Part shown: positions 9,547-18,833 of the stretch, piece after piece | Layout of the letters: every line of letters begins with the position of its first letter | How positions within the stretch are numbered: the first letter of the stretch is position 1 | Assembly (NCBI GenBank): GCA_002162695.1 | Contig: MAAM01000004.1 | Coordinates: 62,001-126,000 of the forward strand | DNA from: Cycloclasticus sp. 46_120_T64 | Lineage (GTDB): Bacteria > Pseudomonadota > Gammaproteobacteria > Methylococcales > Cycloclasticaceae | Direction: 5' to 3' | DNA length: 64,000 bases | The notes under the pieces: generated by a model | Database searches by the model: none | The model's input: the letters and a program-made list of their open reading frames with translations, nothing else | What the model was told of the DNA's origin: nothing | Position numbers and translations under genes: made by a program

Positions 9547-11427
9547 TTATTCGCTGTCTTCGAGAGCGCTCTGAGCTTCTAACCAGCCTTCTTCAGTTTT
9601 TTCTAATTCCTTATCAAGCGTTCTTTTTTTCTCTAGTAATTCAGCTAAACGAGATTTTTGATCGGCATTATATAAGTCGTTATCGGCCAGTTGTTGCTCT
9701 AGCTTTTGTTGCTGGGCATATAATTTATCGAGTTGTTTCTCTGCTTTTTTCAAGGCGTCACGTAAGGGTTTCTGTTGCTGCCGAAGCTGTGCGCGTTGTT
9801 GCTTGAGTTGCTTGTTTGAGGATTCACTTTTGTTGGTAGGCGTATTATCACGACTACTGGCCTGATTTTTAACCCAAGCGCTGTAGTCATCTAAATCACC
9901 ATCGAAGGGGGTTATTTTGCCATCAGCGACCAATAGAAATTGGTCGGTAATGGTTCGTAATAAGTGCCGATCATGCGAGACGATAATCATCGCGCCGCTA
10001 AAGTCTTGTAAGGCGCTGCTAAGCGCGTGGCGCATTTCAATATCTAAGTGGTTAGTGGGTTCGTCGAGTAATAATAAATTGGGTTTTTGGTAGACCAAAA
10101 TGGCTAATACTAATCGAGCCTTTTCACCGCCTGAAAATGGCGCAACTGCTTCCAAGGTTTTATCCGCATGAAAGCCAAAGCCGCCGAGGAAGTTTCTTAG
10201 CTCTCGTTCGGTGGCTTTTTTATCTAAACGCTGTAGGTGCAACAGAGGTGAGGCAGCGGGGTCTAGCTGTTCTAATTGGTGCTGGGCAAAATAACCAATT
10301 TTTAGGCTCTCAGCGGCATCAATGGAGCCCTTGCTGGCGCTACTTTGCCCGGCGAGCAATTTAATTAAGGTCGATTTACCCGCGCCATTTGGCCCAAGTA
10401 AGGCTAATCTATCCCCAGGTTTGATGGACAGCGATACGGTATCTAAGATGACTTTTTCGCCATAGGCTAAACAGGCCTTTTCTACTTTGATCAGCGGATT
10501 CGATACACGTTCAGGTTTAAAAAACTCAAAATGGAAGGGGGAGTCGATATGAGCGGCGGAAATGGATTCCATGCGTTCCAGCGCTTTCAAGCGACTTTGT
10601 GCTTGTTTGGCTTTGGTGGCCTGAGCACGGAAGCGATCCACGTAGCTTTGAATATGCGCACGCTCTTTTTGTTGACGCTCGTAAGTGGCCTGTTGTTGGG
10701 CGAGTCTCTCGGCTCTAGCACGCTCAAACTGACTATAATTTCCGGTATATAAATCAGCCTTTTGTTGTTCAATATGCAGGATATGGCTGACAACGGCGTC
10801 TAAGAAGTCGCGATCGTGTGAAATAAGTAATAAAGTGCCGGGATAACTTTGCAGCCAGTCTTGTAACCAAATAACCGCATCCAAGTCTAAGTGGTTGGTG
10901 GGTTCATCGAGTAATAATAAATCGGATCGGCACATCAGTGCCTTGGCTAAGTTTAAACGTACTCGCCAGCCGCCCGAGAAACTAGATACGGGGTTGTTCA
11001 GTTCAGCTTGTTTAAAGCCCAAACCACTGAGTAAAACAGCGGCGCGTGAATTGGCGGTATAACCGTGAATGGTTTCTAGCTCGGCATAGAGCTCGGCGCT
11101 ACGGTGCCCATCTTGCTGTTGTTCGGCTTGACTGAGCTTGGCTTGTACCTCACGTAACTCTTTGTCGCCGTCAATAACAAACTCAATGGCGGCTTGTTCG
11201 GTGGCTGATAATTCCTGTGCAACATGAGCAACAACAAAACCCGATTGCAGTGAAAAATCACCGCTATCAGCATGGATTTTACTCAGCACCATGGCGAATA
11301 AACTGGATTTACCACAGCCATTTGCCCCGCTAATACCCACGCGTTGCCCGTTATGCACGGTAAAGGATACGTTTTCAAAGAGTAGGCGTGCGCCACGGCG
11401 TAGTGACACTTTATTGAGTTTAAGCAT
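9547..11427 (-). CDS. yheS: ABC-F family ATPase, YheS type
   Basis: 626 residues, two ABC cassettes on one chain and no membrane domain. Walker A motifs are GANGCGKSS (~residue 35) and GPNGAGKST (~350). Signature motifs are FSGGWRVRLNLAKAL and FSGGEKARLVLAILV. Walker B is LLLLDEPTNHLDLD and LLLLDEPTNHLDIE. The inter-domain linker (~230-290) is charged and helical, and the last ~90 residues are a Gln/Lys-rich coiled coil, as in YheS. ABC-F proteins bind the ribosomal E site; YheS-type proteins have been linked to relief of stalling on particular nascent chains. It is divergent from recQ with a 94-base gap. Confidence 0.92.
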   Translation of the reverse strand: MLKLNKVSLRRGARLLFENVSFTVHNGQRVGISGANGCGKSSLFAMVLSKIHADSGDFSLQSGFVVAHVAQELSATEQAAIEFVIDGDKELREVQAKLSQAEQQQDGHRSAELYAELETIHGYTANSRAAVLLSGLGFKQAELNNPVSSFSGGWRVRLNLAKALMCRSDLLLLDEPTNHLDLDAVIWLQDWLQSYPGTLLLISHDRDFLDAVVSHILHIEQQKADLYTGNYSQFERARAERLAQQQATYERQQKERAHIQSYVDRFRAQATKAKQAQSRLKALERMESISAAHIDSPFHFEFFKPERVSNPLIKVEKACLAYGEKVILDTVSLSIKPGDRLALLGPNGAGKSTLIKLLAGQSSASKGSIDAAESLKIGYFAQHQLEQLDPAASPLLHLQRLDKKATERELRNFLGGFGFHADKTLEAVAPFSGGEKARLVLAILVYQKPNLLLLDEPTNHLDIEMRHALSSALQDFSGAMIIVSHDRHLLRTITDQFLLVADGKITPFDGDLDDYSAWVKNQASSRDNTPTNKSESSNKQLKQQRAQLRQQQKPLRDALKKAEKQLDKLYAQQQKLEQQLADNDLYNADQKSRLAELLEKKRTLDKELEKTEEGWLEAQSALEDSE

Positions 11428-11454
11428 GGTTGATTAAAAGCTGGGTAAACGATC

Positions 11455-11460
11455 ATTATA
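11455..11460 (-). promoter_or_regulatory. Candidate -10 element for the ABC-F gene
   Basis: The minus strand reads TATAAT here, 28 bases upstream of the ABC-F start codon. No good -35 hexamer is found 16-18 bases further upstream, so this is a weak call. A GATAAT at 11491-11496 on the + strand, 26 bases before recQ, may serve the divergent gene. Confidence 0.4.
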
Positions 11461-11521
11461 CCGCCTAGTCGATAGCGGGTCTGTTTATGCGATAATTGAT
11501 TTTTTAATACACAACACTGCC

Positions 11522-13636
11522 ATGCAATCAGCTCTGAGCATTCTTCAATCTACCTTTGGTTACGAGCAGTTTCGTGAGCCGCAACAGGACATCATCGCTG
11601 AATTGGTCAATGGCCGTGATGCTTTTGTACTGATGCCAACGGGTGGTGGTAAGTCGCTGTGTTATCAGATCCCCGCCTTATTGCGCGAGGGTACGGCGAT
11701 TATCGTTTCGCCATTGATCGCCTTAATGCAAGATCAGGTGGAAGCCTTATTGCAATTGGGTATCAAGGCGGCTTACTTGAATTCAACCTTGACGGCGAGT
11801 GAGGCGCGGGAAGTTGAGCAGCAATTGCGTATGGGCGAGTTAGATTTATTGTATGTAGCGCCTGAGCGCTTGTTAAATGACTATATGCTGTCGATGCTTG
11901 AGCGGTGCCATGTTGCGCTGTTTGCGATTGATGAGGCGCATTGTGTCTCCCAATGGGGCCACGACTTTAGGCCAGAGTATCAAAAGTTAAGGATATTGCA
12001 TGAGCGTTTTCCGAATATTCCACGGATTGCTTTAACCGCTACCGCCGACCAGCGTACGCGTGATGAAATTATTGCCCAGCTGCAATTAGAGAGTGCGCGG
12101 GTATTCATCAATAGTTTTGATCGGCCGAATATCCATTATGCGATTTCCGAAGGCAATAACCCGAAGTTACGTTTATGGGAGTTCCTGCAAGACAAGCACC
12201 CCAAGGACGCGGGTATTGTGTATTGCCTGTCGCGCAAGAAGGTCGAGGCAACGGCAGAGTGGTTGAGCGAACAAGGGCGTACGGCCTTACCCTACCACGC
12301 GGGTTTACCACAAGAAACTCGGCAGCGTAATCAGCAGCGTTTCCTACGAGAAGAAGGGGTGATTATTGTCGCTACTATTGCCTTCGGCATGGGCATAGAC
12401 AAGCCTGATGTGCGTTTTGTGGCGCATTTAAGCCTGCCTAAAAGCATCGAGGCGTATTACCAAGAAACGGGCCGTGCAGGGCGTGATGGCGAGCCCGCTA
12501 ATGCATGGATGGCATATGGTCTGCAAGATGTACTGACCTTGCGCCAGTTTTTGCAAAACTCTAATGCCGATGAAGCCCATAAGCGGGTTGAACATAATAA
12601 ATTAGAATCGATGTTGGGGCTTTGTGAATTAATTTCCTGCCGACGTCAGGCCTTATTGCATTATTTTGATGAAAGCGCGAATGAACAGTGTGGCGATTGT
12701 GACAACTGCCAAAACCCACCCGAGCAGTGGGATGCTAGCGTGGCTGCGCAGAAGGTGTTATCAACTATTTATCGAACCGAGCAGCGCTTTGGGGTGAATT
12801 ACATCATTGATGTGTTATTGGCGAAAAAAGATGACCGTATTCAACAAAATGGCCACGATCAACTCAGTACGTTTGGCATTGGTACTGAGCTATCAGTGGC
12901 TGAATGGCGAACAGTGTTTAGGCAGCTCGTGGCGCTAGGTTATATAAACGTTGACGCGGAACGACATGGTGCATTACGGCTTAGTGAAAAATGTCGCGCT
13001 GTATTGCGGGGTGAGCAGACCTTGCAGCTTAGAAAACAAAGTAAAGAAGAAACGGTTCGCAGCGAGAAAAGCAAAAAAAGTCCGGTGCGTCCACAAGATA
13101 TGCCCTTATGGGAAGCACTACGCAGCCTGCGTACTCAGTTGGCTGACGATAGCGGTGTACCGCCGTACGTTATTTTTCATGATGCGACCTTACAAGAAAT
13201 GGTTAAAAAGCGGCCGCTGACGGTGGCAGATATGCGTTATATATCGGGTGTGGGTGATCAAAAAATCAAACGTTATGGGCAACAGTTTTTAGCTGAAATT
13301 GCCAAGTTTCCGTTAAACGAGCTATTGAATAATCGCTTGAGTGGAACGGTTAACGAAACACTGATGTTGTATCAGCAAGGTTTGAGTGTTGAACAGATTG
13401 CGGCCCAGCGTGAGTCAAAAATAAGTACCATTTATAGCCACTTAGCGGATGCGATTGAGGTGGGTTTATTAGACGTGCGTGAGGTGTTAGAGCTGGATGA
13501 TACGCAGTACCAAGAAATTGTATTAACCATTGAATCCTTCGAGGATGAGTCTAAGGGTCGCATTAAACCGGTGTATGAAGCCCTTGATGAGGAATACGAT
13601 TATGGTGTATTAAAGTGTGTTCAGGCGTCTATATAG
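11522..13636 (+). CDS. recQ: ATP-dependent DNA helicase RecQ
   Basis: 704 residues, a 3'-5' superfamily 2 helicase for recombination and replication-fork repair. Motif [14 protein letters not shown] is at residues 41-53, the DEAH box with the aromatic-rich loop [17 protein letters not shown] near 140-156, and motif [15 protein letters not shown] near 317. The RQC zinc site uses the cysteines in [11 protein letters not shown] and CGDCDNC (~373-396). A winged helix follows, then an HRDC domain (~525-597). After HRDC there is a further ~100-residue tail with an HTH-like stretch ([20 protein letters not shown]), which makes the protein longer than E. coli RecQ (about 610). Divergent from the ABC-F gene. 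Confidence 0.95.
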   Translation: MQSALSILQSTFGYEQFREPQQDIIAELVNGRDAFVLMPTGGGKSLCYQIPALLREGTAIIVSPLIALMQDQVEALLQLGIKAAYLNSTLTASEAREVEQQLRMGELDLLYVAPERLLNDYMLSMLERCHVALFAIDEAHCVSQWGHDFRPEYQKLRILHERFPNIPRIALTATADQRTRDEIIAQLQLESARVFINSFDRPNIHYAISEGNNPKLRLWEFLQDKHPKDAGIVYCLSRKKVEATAEWLSEQGRTALPYHAGLPQETRQRNQQRFLREEGVIIVATIAFGMGIDKPDVRFVAHLSLPKSIEAYYQETGRAGRDGEPANAWMAYGLQDVLTLRQFLQNSNADEAHKRVEHNKLESMLGLCELISCRRQALLHYFDESANEQCGDCDNCQNPPEQWDASVAAQKVLSTIYRTEQRFGVNYIIDVLLAKKDDRIQQNGHDQLSTFGIGTELSVAEWRTVFRQLVALGYINVDAERHGALRLSEKCRAVLRGEQTLQLRKQSKEETVRSEKSKKSPVRPQDMPLWEALRSLRTQLADDSGVPPYVIFHDATLQEMVKKRPLTVADMRYISGVGDQKIKRYGQQFLAEIAKFPLNELLNNRLSGTVNETLMLYQQGLSVEQIAAQRESKISTIYSHLADAIEVGLLDVREVLELDDTQYQEIVLTIESFEDESKGRIKPVYEALDEEYDYGVLKCVQASI

Positions 13637-13869
13637 CGCGGATGGGGGCGAATAAATGAAGATGATTTTTTCTTTCAACGCTTTCTGATTCCTCATTGGG
13701 ATGCGATACGCCAGGGTATTACCAATGATCTCAAGTTAACGGTGATTCATTACCATACTTCATGATGAGTCGCTATGAGGATGGCGTTTGAGGTGAGGCT
13801 TTTCAGGAGGGAATAAAGTTGAATTCAAAGACGGACGAGAGCCTGAATGGTTTTCTGCGCCCTGAATAA
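13637..13869 (+). pseudogene. Frameshifted remnant of an unrecognised small gene
   Basis: This stretch, part of a 348-base gap, encodes protein-like text split over three frames. The first frame continues directly from the recQ TAG and gives NEDDFFFQRFLIPHWDAIRQ and then GITNDLKLTVIHYHTS before a TGA near 13764. A second frame continues with MSRYEDGV and GEAFQEGIK. A third gives VEFKDGREPEWFSAPE and stops near 13869. No single frame has a start codon and a plausible length. I do not recognise the family. The simplest reading is a decayed gene of about 75 codons with at least two frame changes. The rest of the gap (13870-13984) holds only the leader of the next gene, with a possible -10 TATACT at 13943-13948. 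Confidence 0.4.
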
Positions 13870-13984
13870 TGGCTTCTCCCATCTGAGTGCTTAAGCGGGA
13901 TTAACGGGTTTCCCCCTTAAACATTAGACAGCCGCAGTTGCTTATACTAAACTTTTACGAGCTCTTTAATTCAGGAATAATAAT

Positions 13985-14395
13985 ATGAACAGGTCAATCA
14001 ACAAAGGTAGTGCAGCCATCAAACAGGCCCTTGTTTTTTTTACACTAATGCTGATTTTTAACGCCCCTGTCAATGCAGGTCAGCCGTCTACTTCCGGCTT
14101 AACTGAAGAACAAACCCAAAAGCAGGCCTTTGATCAGATGCATCACAAATTACACGATGACCAAGCCATGTTTAAAGCAAAAGAGGCGCAGGCATTAGCA
14201 GAGCTCAATGCGATGGCTATTCGTGAAGATATCAAGCTAGAAGCGGTAAGCGCTAAAATTGACGAATTAATGGCGGCCAAAAATAAAATTATGCGTTTGC
14301 GCTATGCCCACCTGATTGAAATGCGAAAAGTGCTTACCGATGAACAAAAGGTTGGCTACGATAAAGCTTTGTTGCAACGTTCAGCGGTGAAATAA
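13985..14395 (+). CDS. Spy/CpxP-like periplasmic protein
   Basis: 136 residues with an N-terminal signal peptide (hydrophobic core ALVFFTLMLIFNAPVNA, cleavage predicted after residues ~32-35). The mature part is helical and charged with many Met, Gln and Glu residues. One LTDEQK motif near residue 118 resembles the LTxxQ signature of the Spy/CpxP and heavy-metal-sensor families. These are periplasmic chaperones or envelope-stress sensors. The assignment rests on length, helical content and this one motif, so it is tentative. A ribosome binding site AGGA is at 13973-13976. The gene converges on the TonB-dependent receptor. Confidence 0.6.
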   Translation: MNRSINKGSAAIKQALVFFTLMLIFNAPVNAGQPSTSGLTEEQTQKQAFDQMHHKLHDDQAMFKAKEAQALAELNAMAIREDIKLEAVSAKIDELMAAKNKIMRLRYAHLIEMRKVLTDEQKVGYDKALLQRSAVK

Positions 14396-14470
14396 GGGGA
14401 TTCTTGCCCGCAAAAAAGGCAGTGTGCAGGCCCCCTGGCTCTTCAGGCTCTTTCTTTAAACGCATGGATA

Positions 14471-14548
14471 ATTTAGCCGTGTGCAATGAGTTACCTTAAA
14501 ACACTCACCTGAGGTTAAATGAGTGTCAGACATCGTCTATGGCTAAAT
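14471..14548. repeat. Nested inverted repeats between convergent genes
   Basis: Outer arms ATTTAGCC (14471-14478) and GGCTAAAT (14541-14548) are perfect complements and enclose a second perfect pair, ACACTCA (14501-14507) and TGAGTGT (14520-14526). They lie in the 255-base gap between the Spy-like gene and the 3' end of the TonB-dependent receptor. There is no T-run directly after the arms. This could be a bidirectional transcription end or an mRNA 3' structure; no known RNA family was recognised. Confidence 0.4.
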
Positions 14549-14650
14549 GTAACAGGATTCTTACGGTGTTTATCGTATTAAATAGTGTTGCACTGACCGA
14601 TTAAAATGGCTCAGTTTTATTGAGTATTCTTACTTTTTAATTTACCCGCT

Positions 14651-17023
14651 CTACAACTTTAACTTAAATCCAACCCAAGCTCCGCGAGGTGCGCCCGCGC
14701 CGTAAAAACGTGTATCGGTAAACGTATCAAAGCCGGGTGCTTCATCGGGCTCTCCGTACAAAGCAAAGGTTTCGTATTCGCGGTCAAACAGATTATCCAC
14801 ACGGGCAAACAGCTCCATGTTTTTGCTTAAAGCGTAGCGCCCATGTAGGTTAAAGACGGTGTAACCACCCACTTGGCTGCTTTGGTTGGCTTCATCGCCT
14901 CTAAAGTATTGGCTGGAGTTGTAAACGGCATCAAAGCCTATAACGACTTTCTGCTTAATATTCCAATCCGCACCCCATTTAAGGGTGTGTTGAGGAATGC
15001 TTGGAATATGATCGCCTGCGCTCACTTGTAGGTTGGCGTTGCCGCTGGCAATTGCTGCGGGGTTGTTGGCTGAGTTAACGATGAAGCTATCGATAAACTG
15101 GGCTTGGATCCAGCTGTAGTTTAAAAACCAATTCCATTGCTGATAATCCGCGTTTAAAGATAACTCAACACCCCGGCGGCGTGTTTTTCCTATATTTGAA
15201 AAGAAACCTGGGCTTAAGCCAGGGCCTTCCTCGGTGGGTAAAAAGTAAATATCATCGTGGTTGATGGTTTGAAACAAACCAGCGTGCCAATTGATACCCT
15301 GTTTTACACCGCGCAGGCCAGCTTCCCATGTTTTAGCAACCACCATATCCAGTGGTGGATCACTTAAGAATGAATTAGGCAGAGCGCAGGGGTTTGTTTG
15401 ATCGTGGCAGGTTAATTCGGCTGCTGTGGGTACACGTGATGATTTGCTATAACTTAAATAGCTGTTTAATTGAGGGGCTAGTTGATACGTTAAGCCTGCT
15501 GCTGGGTTAAAACGAATAAAGGTATGGGTGCCACTTTCATTGGCTGGAACGACCAAATCATCGCCCGTTGTGCCCGATATTTTAATGCGTGAATAGTTAT
15601 AACGAGCAGAAAACGTGAGGGTTAATGCATCATTAATAGAAAGGCTGTCCATAAAAAACAAGCTGGCGGTGCTGGTTTCAATATCTGCATCGACCACACT
15701 GTCGGCGTCTATAAAGCCGGTGGCGGTGGTCCCTCTGTCCGCGGTAAATTCGGCAATTTCAGTTTTGAATTGGTAGCCCACGTCGGCATGGTCAAAACTA
15801 AAGCCAGTAATTAACTGGTTTTCATGCCCAAATACGTCATCAAGAAAGGTTACTTGTCCGCCAAAGCCATAAGCTGCTTGTTCGGTTGTGCTTTGGTTAT
15901 TAACGGCTATTTCATCATCGTCTAAACCGGGGTTAATGAGATGGCCGTGTTGGTCTACAAGTTGCTCGCCTTCTTCGACTAAGTCACCTGCGTTACAAGT
16001 ACCCGCACAGTCAGCCGCCGTGATGATAATGTCGGCATCTTCATTTAAGCCATTGCCCCCTAGAAATGAGTCAATAACGGCATAATCTGAGCCATCACCA
16101 TTGAAGGTCTCTCGATCATTTTTGCGAATATAGGCCGTGCTTGAAAACTGTGTCGTATCCGATAACCAATGGCTGGCTGATAATGCAGCCATGCGTAATT
16201 CGTTCTGGGTGTTATCGGGGTGGGTAAACACGTCTTTGCGGTCTGCTTTGAGTAGCTCCAAAGGTGAAGAGCCGTTACCGTTTAAGTCGGTATCTGCGGC
16301 GGCGAGGGTCAGCTCAAGTTCGCTATTATCTGAGCGCCAGCCAAAACGGCTGAAGAGTTGTTTTGCATCAGACGGGGATTGGTCGCGCCAGCCGTCTTCT
16401 TTAAGCCAATTAGCGGTGACAAAATAACTTAAATTTTCATTATGCCCGCCGCTTTCAAACTCGGTTGCGCGTCGATTAAACGAACCGCCATAAGCTTGTA
16501 TGGAATGCCCTGGGTGGCTAAAGCCATTTTTGGTTTTAATGGATAAGGCACCGCCTAGTGTATTTAAGCCAAACAGAGGATTGGAACCCGCTATTAAGTT
16601 AATACCGGCAATGGCAGATTGCGGAATAATATCCCAATTAACCGCATCGCCAAACGGCTCGTTAATACGCACACCATCCATATAAACGGATAAACCCTGA
16701 GAACTGCCGAGCAACGGGGAGGCGGTAAAACCACGGTATTGAAGGTCTGGTTGCAAGGGGTTGTTTTGCGCCTGATTGATATGCACACTGCCGAGGTGGC
16801 GAGCCATATAGTCGCTTAGGTCGAGGCTTTGGGATTTCTCAAAAGCTGATGAATGTGCTGTTTGTACGGGGTAGGGTAGCTTATGTTTATCCAGCCCTAC
16901 GCCGTGTAGTGGGGTGCTGGCAATAATATTCATCGGCTCTAAAGACAGGCCTGGCGGAATAGGCTCAGCGCTAAGCTGAAAGGTGCAGAAAAACATAAGC
17001 ACAACTGTTAGCGTTTTGTTCAA
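14651..17023 (-). CDS. TonB-dependent outer-membrane receptor
   Basis: 790 residues with a signal peptide (KTLTVVLMFFCTFQLSAEP). The plug domain (~40-165) contains LQYRGFTASPLLGSSQGLSV, YMDGVRINEPFGDAVNWDII and GGALSIKTKNG. The rest is a 22-strand barrel ending in the DNLFDREYETF motif and a final strand GAWVGFKLKL. Such receptors import large or scarce nutrients (siderophores, cobalamin, glycans) using TonB energy. The substrate cannot be told from sequence. An extracellular loop around residues 330-380 is rich in Asp, Glu and Gly and carries two Cys (AADCAGTC). No Fur box or cobalamin riboswitch was seen in the 86 bases upstream. The next gene upstream is a SulP transporter. Confidence 0.9.
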   Translation of the reverse strand: MNKTLTVVLMFFCTFQLSAEPIPPGLSLEPMNIIASTPLHGVGLDKHKLPYPVQTAHSSAFEKSQSLDLSDYMARHLGSVHINQAQNNPLQPDLQYRGFTASPLLGSSQGLSVYMDGVRINEPFGDAVNWDIIPQSAIAGINLIAGSNPLFGLNTLGGALSIKTKNGFSHPGHSIQAYGGSFNRRATEFESGGHNENLSYFVTANWLKEDGWRDQSPSDAKQLFSRFGWRSDNSELELTLAAADTDLNGNGSSPLELLKADRKDVFTHPDNTQNELRMAALSASHWLSDTTQFSSTAYIRKNDRETFNGDGSDYAVIDSFLGGNGLNEDADIIITAADCAGTCNAGDLVEEGEQLVDQHGHLINPGLDDDEIAVNNQSTTEQAAYGFGGQVTFLDDVFGHENQLITGFSFDHADVGYQFKTEIAEFTADRGTTATGFIDADSVVDADIETSTASLFFMDSLSINDALTLTFSARYNYSRIKISGTTGDDLVVPANESGTHTFIRFNPAAGLTYQLAPQLNSYLSYSKSSRVPTAAELTCHDQTNPCALPNSFLSDPPLDMVVAKTWEAGLRGVKQGINWHAGLFQTINHDDIYFLPTEEGPGLSPGFFSNIGKTRRRGVELSLNADYQQWNWFLNYSWIQAQFIDSFIVNSANNPAAIASGNANLQVSAGDHIPSIPQHTLKWGADWNIKQKVVIGFDAVYNSSQYFRGDEANQSSQVGGYTVFNLHGRYALSKNMELFARVDNLFDREYETFALYGEPDEAPGFDTFTDTRFYGAGAPRGAWVGFKLKL

Positions 17024-17109
17024 CTGAGCGACCCCGATGGATGATTGTTTAGTGACGTGGAGCTAATGAGCAGATAGCTGTACTGCTCATTAGTGTGGGT
17101 TAGACGTGT

Positions 17110-18666
17110 TTAAGATAATTTATCATCAGCAACCGCATACTTTGGGTCTTCGATGACATTCACTTCAATTAAGTCTTTTGCATTATCCAATAACCCGCGA
17201 CACTCAGGGCTAAGGTGTTTTAAGTGTAGGTTTTTACCCAGTTTCAGATAGCGCTCGGCGAGGGCATCAATCGCTTCAATACCGGAGTGGTCGGAAACGC
17301 GTGAATTCGCAAAATCAATTACTACTTCCTGAGGGTCATTGCTGGGGTCAAATTGTTCACGGAAGTTATGAATCGACGCAAAAAATAACGGGCCGGTGGG
17401 CTTGTACGTTTTAACGCCGTCTTTTTCTTCGACAGCAATGTGCATATGTTTGGCGTGTTTCCAAGCAAACACCAAGGTCGACATGATCACGCCGACGATA
17501 ACAGCAATCGCCAAGTCGCTTAATACGGTGACAACCGCAACGGTAATGCCGACGAGGGTGTCGGATAAGGGGATACGACCCAATAAGCGGAAACTAGCCC
17601 ACTCAAAGGTACCTAGTACCACCATAAACATCACGCCGACTAAGGCAGCGACCGGGATCATTTCAATAAGGGATGAGCCGAATAAGATAAACGCCAATAA
17701 GAACAACGCCGCCGAAATACCGGAAGCACGGCCTCGACCACCTGAATTGATATTGATCATGCTTTGACCGATCATCGCGCAGCCACCCATGCCGCCGAAA
17801 AAGCCGGTCGCTACGTTAGCCACGCCTTGTCCAATACATTCTTTATTACCACGGCCACGGGTTTCGGTGATTTCATCAATCAAGGTGAGGGTTAATAATG
17901 ATTCGATTAAACCAATCGCGGCAAGAATTAATGCGTAAGGGAAAATGATTTTAAGCGTATCTAAATTCAGCTCAACCATTGGGATATGGAACTGGGGGAG
18001 GCCGCCTGCAATGGTCGCTAACGGGTCACCGCTCATATCTTTTAGTACATCCTGTACGGTGCGTAGGTCCATATCTAGGCCCACAGAAATAGCGACGATG
18101 GTAATGATGGCCGCTAATGATGAGGGGATTGCTTTAGTGATCATTGGCAAAAAGTGAATAATGGCCATGGTTAACGCCACCATGCCTAACATTAACGCCA
18201 TTTGATTGGTCGGTAGCCAAGCTAGTAAGCCGGTAGCGCTGTCTAAGAATTGAAATTGCTGTAACTGGGCCATGAAAATCACAATCGCCAAGCCATTGAC
18301 AAAACCTAACATCACCGGGTGTGGAACCAAGCGGATAAACTTACCGAGCTTAAAGACCCCTGCCAGTATTTGTAATATACCCATCAGTACCACGGTGGCA
18401 AATAGGTATTCAACGCCGTGAATGGCCACTAAGCTGACCATCACCACGGCGAGTGCGCCGGTAGCACCGGAGATCATACCGGGGCGGCCTCCGATGGCGG
18501 CGGTAATTAACCCCACCATAAATGCCGCGTATAAACCGACTAAAGGCTCAACACCGGCAACAAAAGCAAATGCGACGGCTTCGGGTACCAATGCAAGGGC
18601 AACGGTTAAGCCGGAAAGCACATCGCTTTTAAGGCTTTGAGAACGAGAAATAAGTAATTGGAACAT
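17110..18666 (-). CDS. SulP family anion transporter with STAS domain
   Basis: 518 residues. The N-terminal two thirds form many membrane helices with the SulP hallmark region ([20 protein letters not shown] at residues 19-38) and the following [29 protein letters not shown] segment. [23 protein letters not shown] lies near residue 280. The last ~100 residues are a cytoplasmic STAS domain ([20 protein letters not shown]). SulP proteins move sulfate, bicarbonate or dicarboxylates. A bicarbonate role would be plausible in water-dwelling bacteria, but no carbonic anhydrase gene is next to it, so the substrate is open. The gene has its own likely promoter. Confidence 0.92.
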   Translation of the reverse strand: MFQLLISRSQSLKSDVLSGLTVALALVPEAVAFAFVAGVEPLVGLYAAFMVGLITAAIGGRPGMISGATGALAVVMVSLVAIHGVEYLFATVVLMGILQILAGVFKLGKFIRLVPHPVMLGFVNGLAIVIFMAQLQQFQFLDSATGLLAWLPTNQMALMLGMVALTMAIIHFLPMITKAIPSSLAAIITIVAISVGLDMDLRTVQDVLKDMSGDPLATIAGGLPQFHIPMVELNLDTLKIIFPYALILAAIGLIESLLTLTLIDEITETRGRGNKECIGQGVANVATGFFGGMGGCAMIGQSMININSGGRGRASGISAALFLLAFILFGSSLIEMIPVAALVGVMFMVVLGTFEWASFRLLGRIPLSDTLVGITVAVVTVLSDLAIAVIVGVIMSTLVFAWKHAKHMHIAVEEKDGVKTYKPTGPLFFASIHNFREQFDPSNDPQEVVIDFANSRVSDHSGIEAIDALAERYLKLGKNLHLKHLSPECRGLLDNAKDLIEVNVIEDPKYAVADDKLS

Positions 18667-18702
18667 GATGGGTTTTAGCGTTGCTAGATCGAATGGGCTG
18701 GA

Positions 18703-18730
18703 ATTATAACAGACTGCTGTGTGCTTGCAG
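18703..18730 (-). promoter_or_regulatory. Probable extended -10 promoter of the SulP gene
   Basis: On the minus strand TATAAT (18703-18708) is preceded by TG and one base, giving an extended -10. CTGCAA at 18725-18730 is a weak -35 with 16-bp spacing. The -10 lies 36 bases upstream of the start codon. Confidence 0.5.
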
Positions 18731-18833
18731 AATGGGCGGAATGAATCGTCATAAAAGCGTCACCCTCGTGTTATCTGTTCGACATATCTTGAGGTTAGTA
18801 TTTTGTAATACAAGGTAAGGAGATAGTTCGCCA

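Noticed and set aside
9543..9806. Plus-strand open frame over the 3' end of the ABC-F gene
   Set aside because: It is a shadow of the coiled-coil coding region on the other strand, with no family resemblance; the same holds for the many other antisense frames in the window.
17024..17109. Cobalamin riboswitch or Fur box before the TonB-dependent receptor
   Set aside because: The leader is only 86 bases, with no B12-box-like or Fur-box-like sequence that I could recognise.
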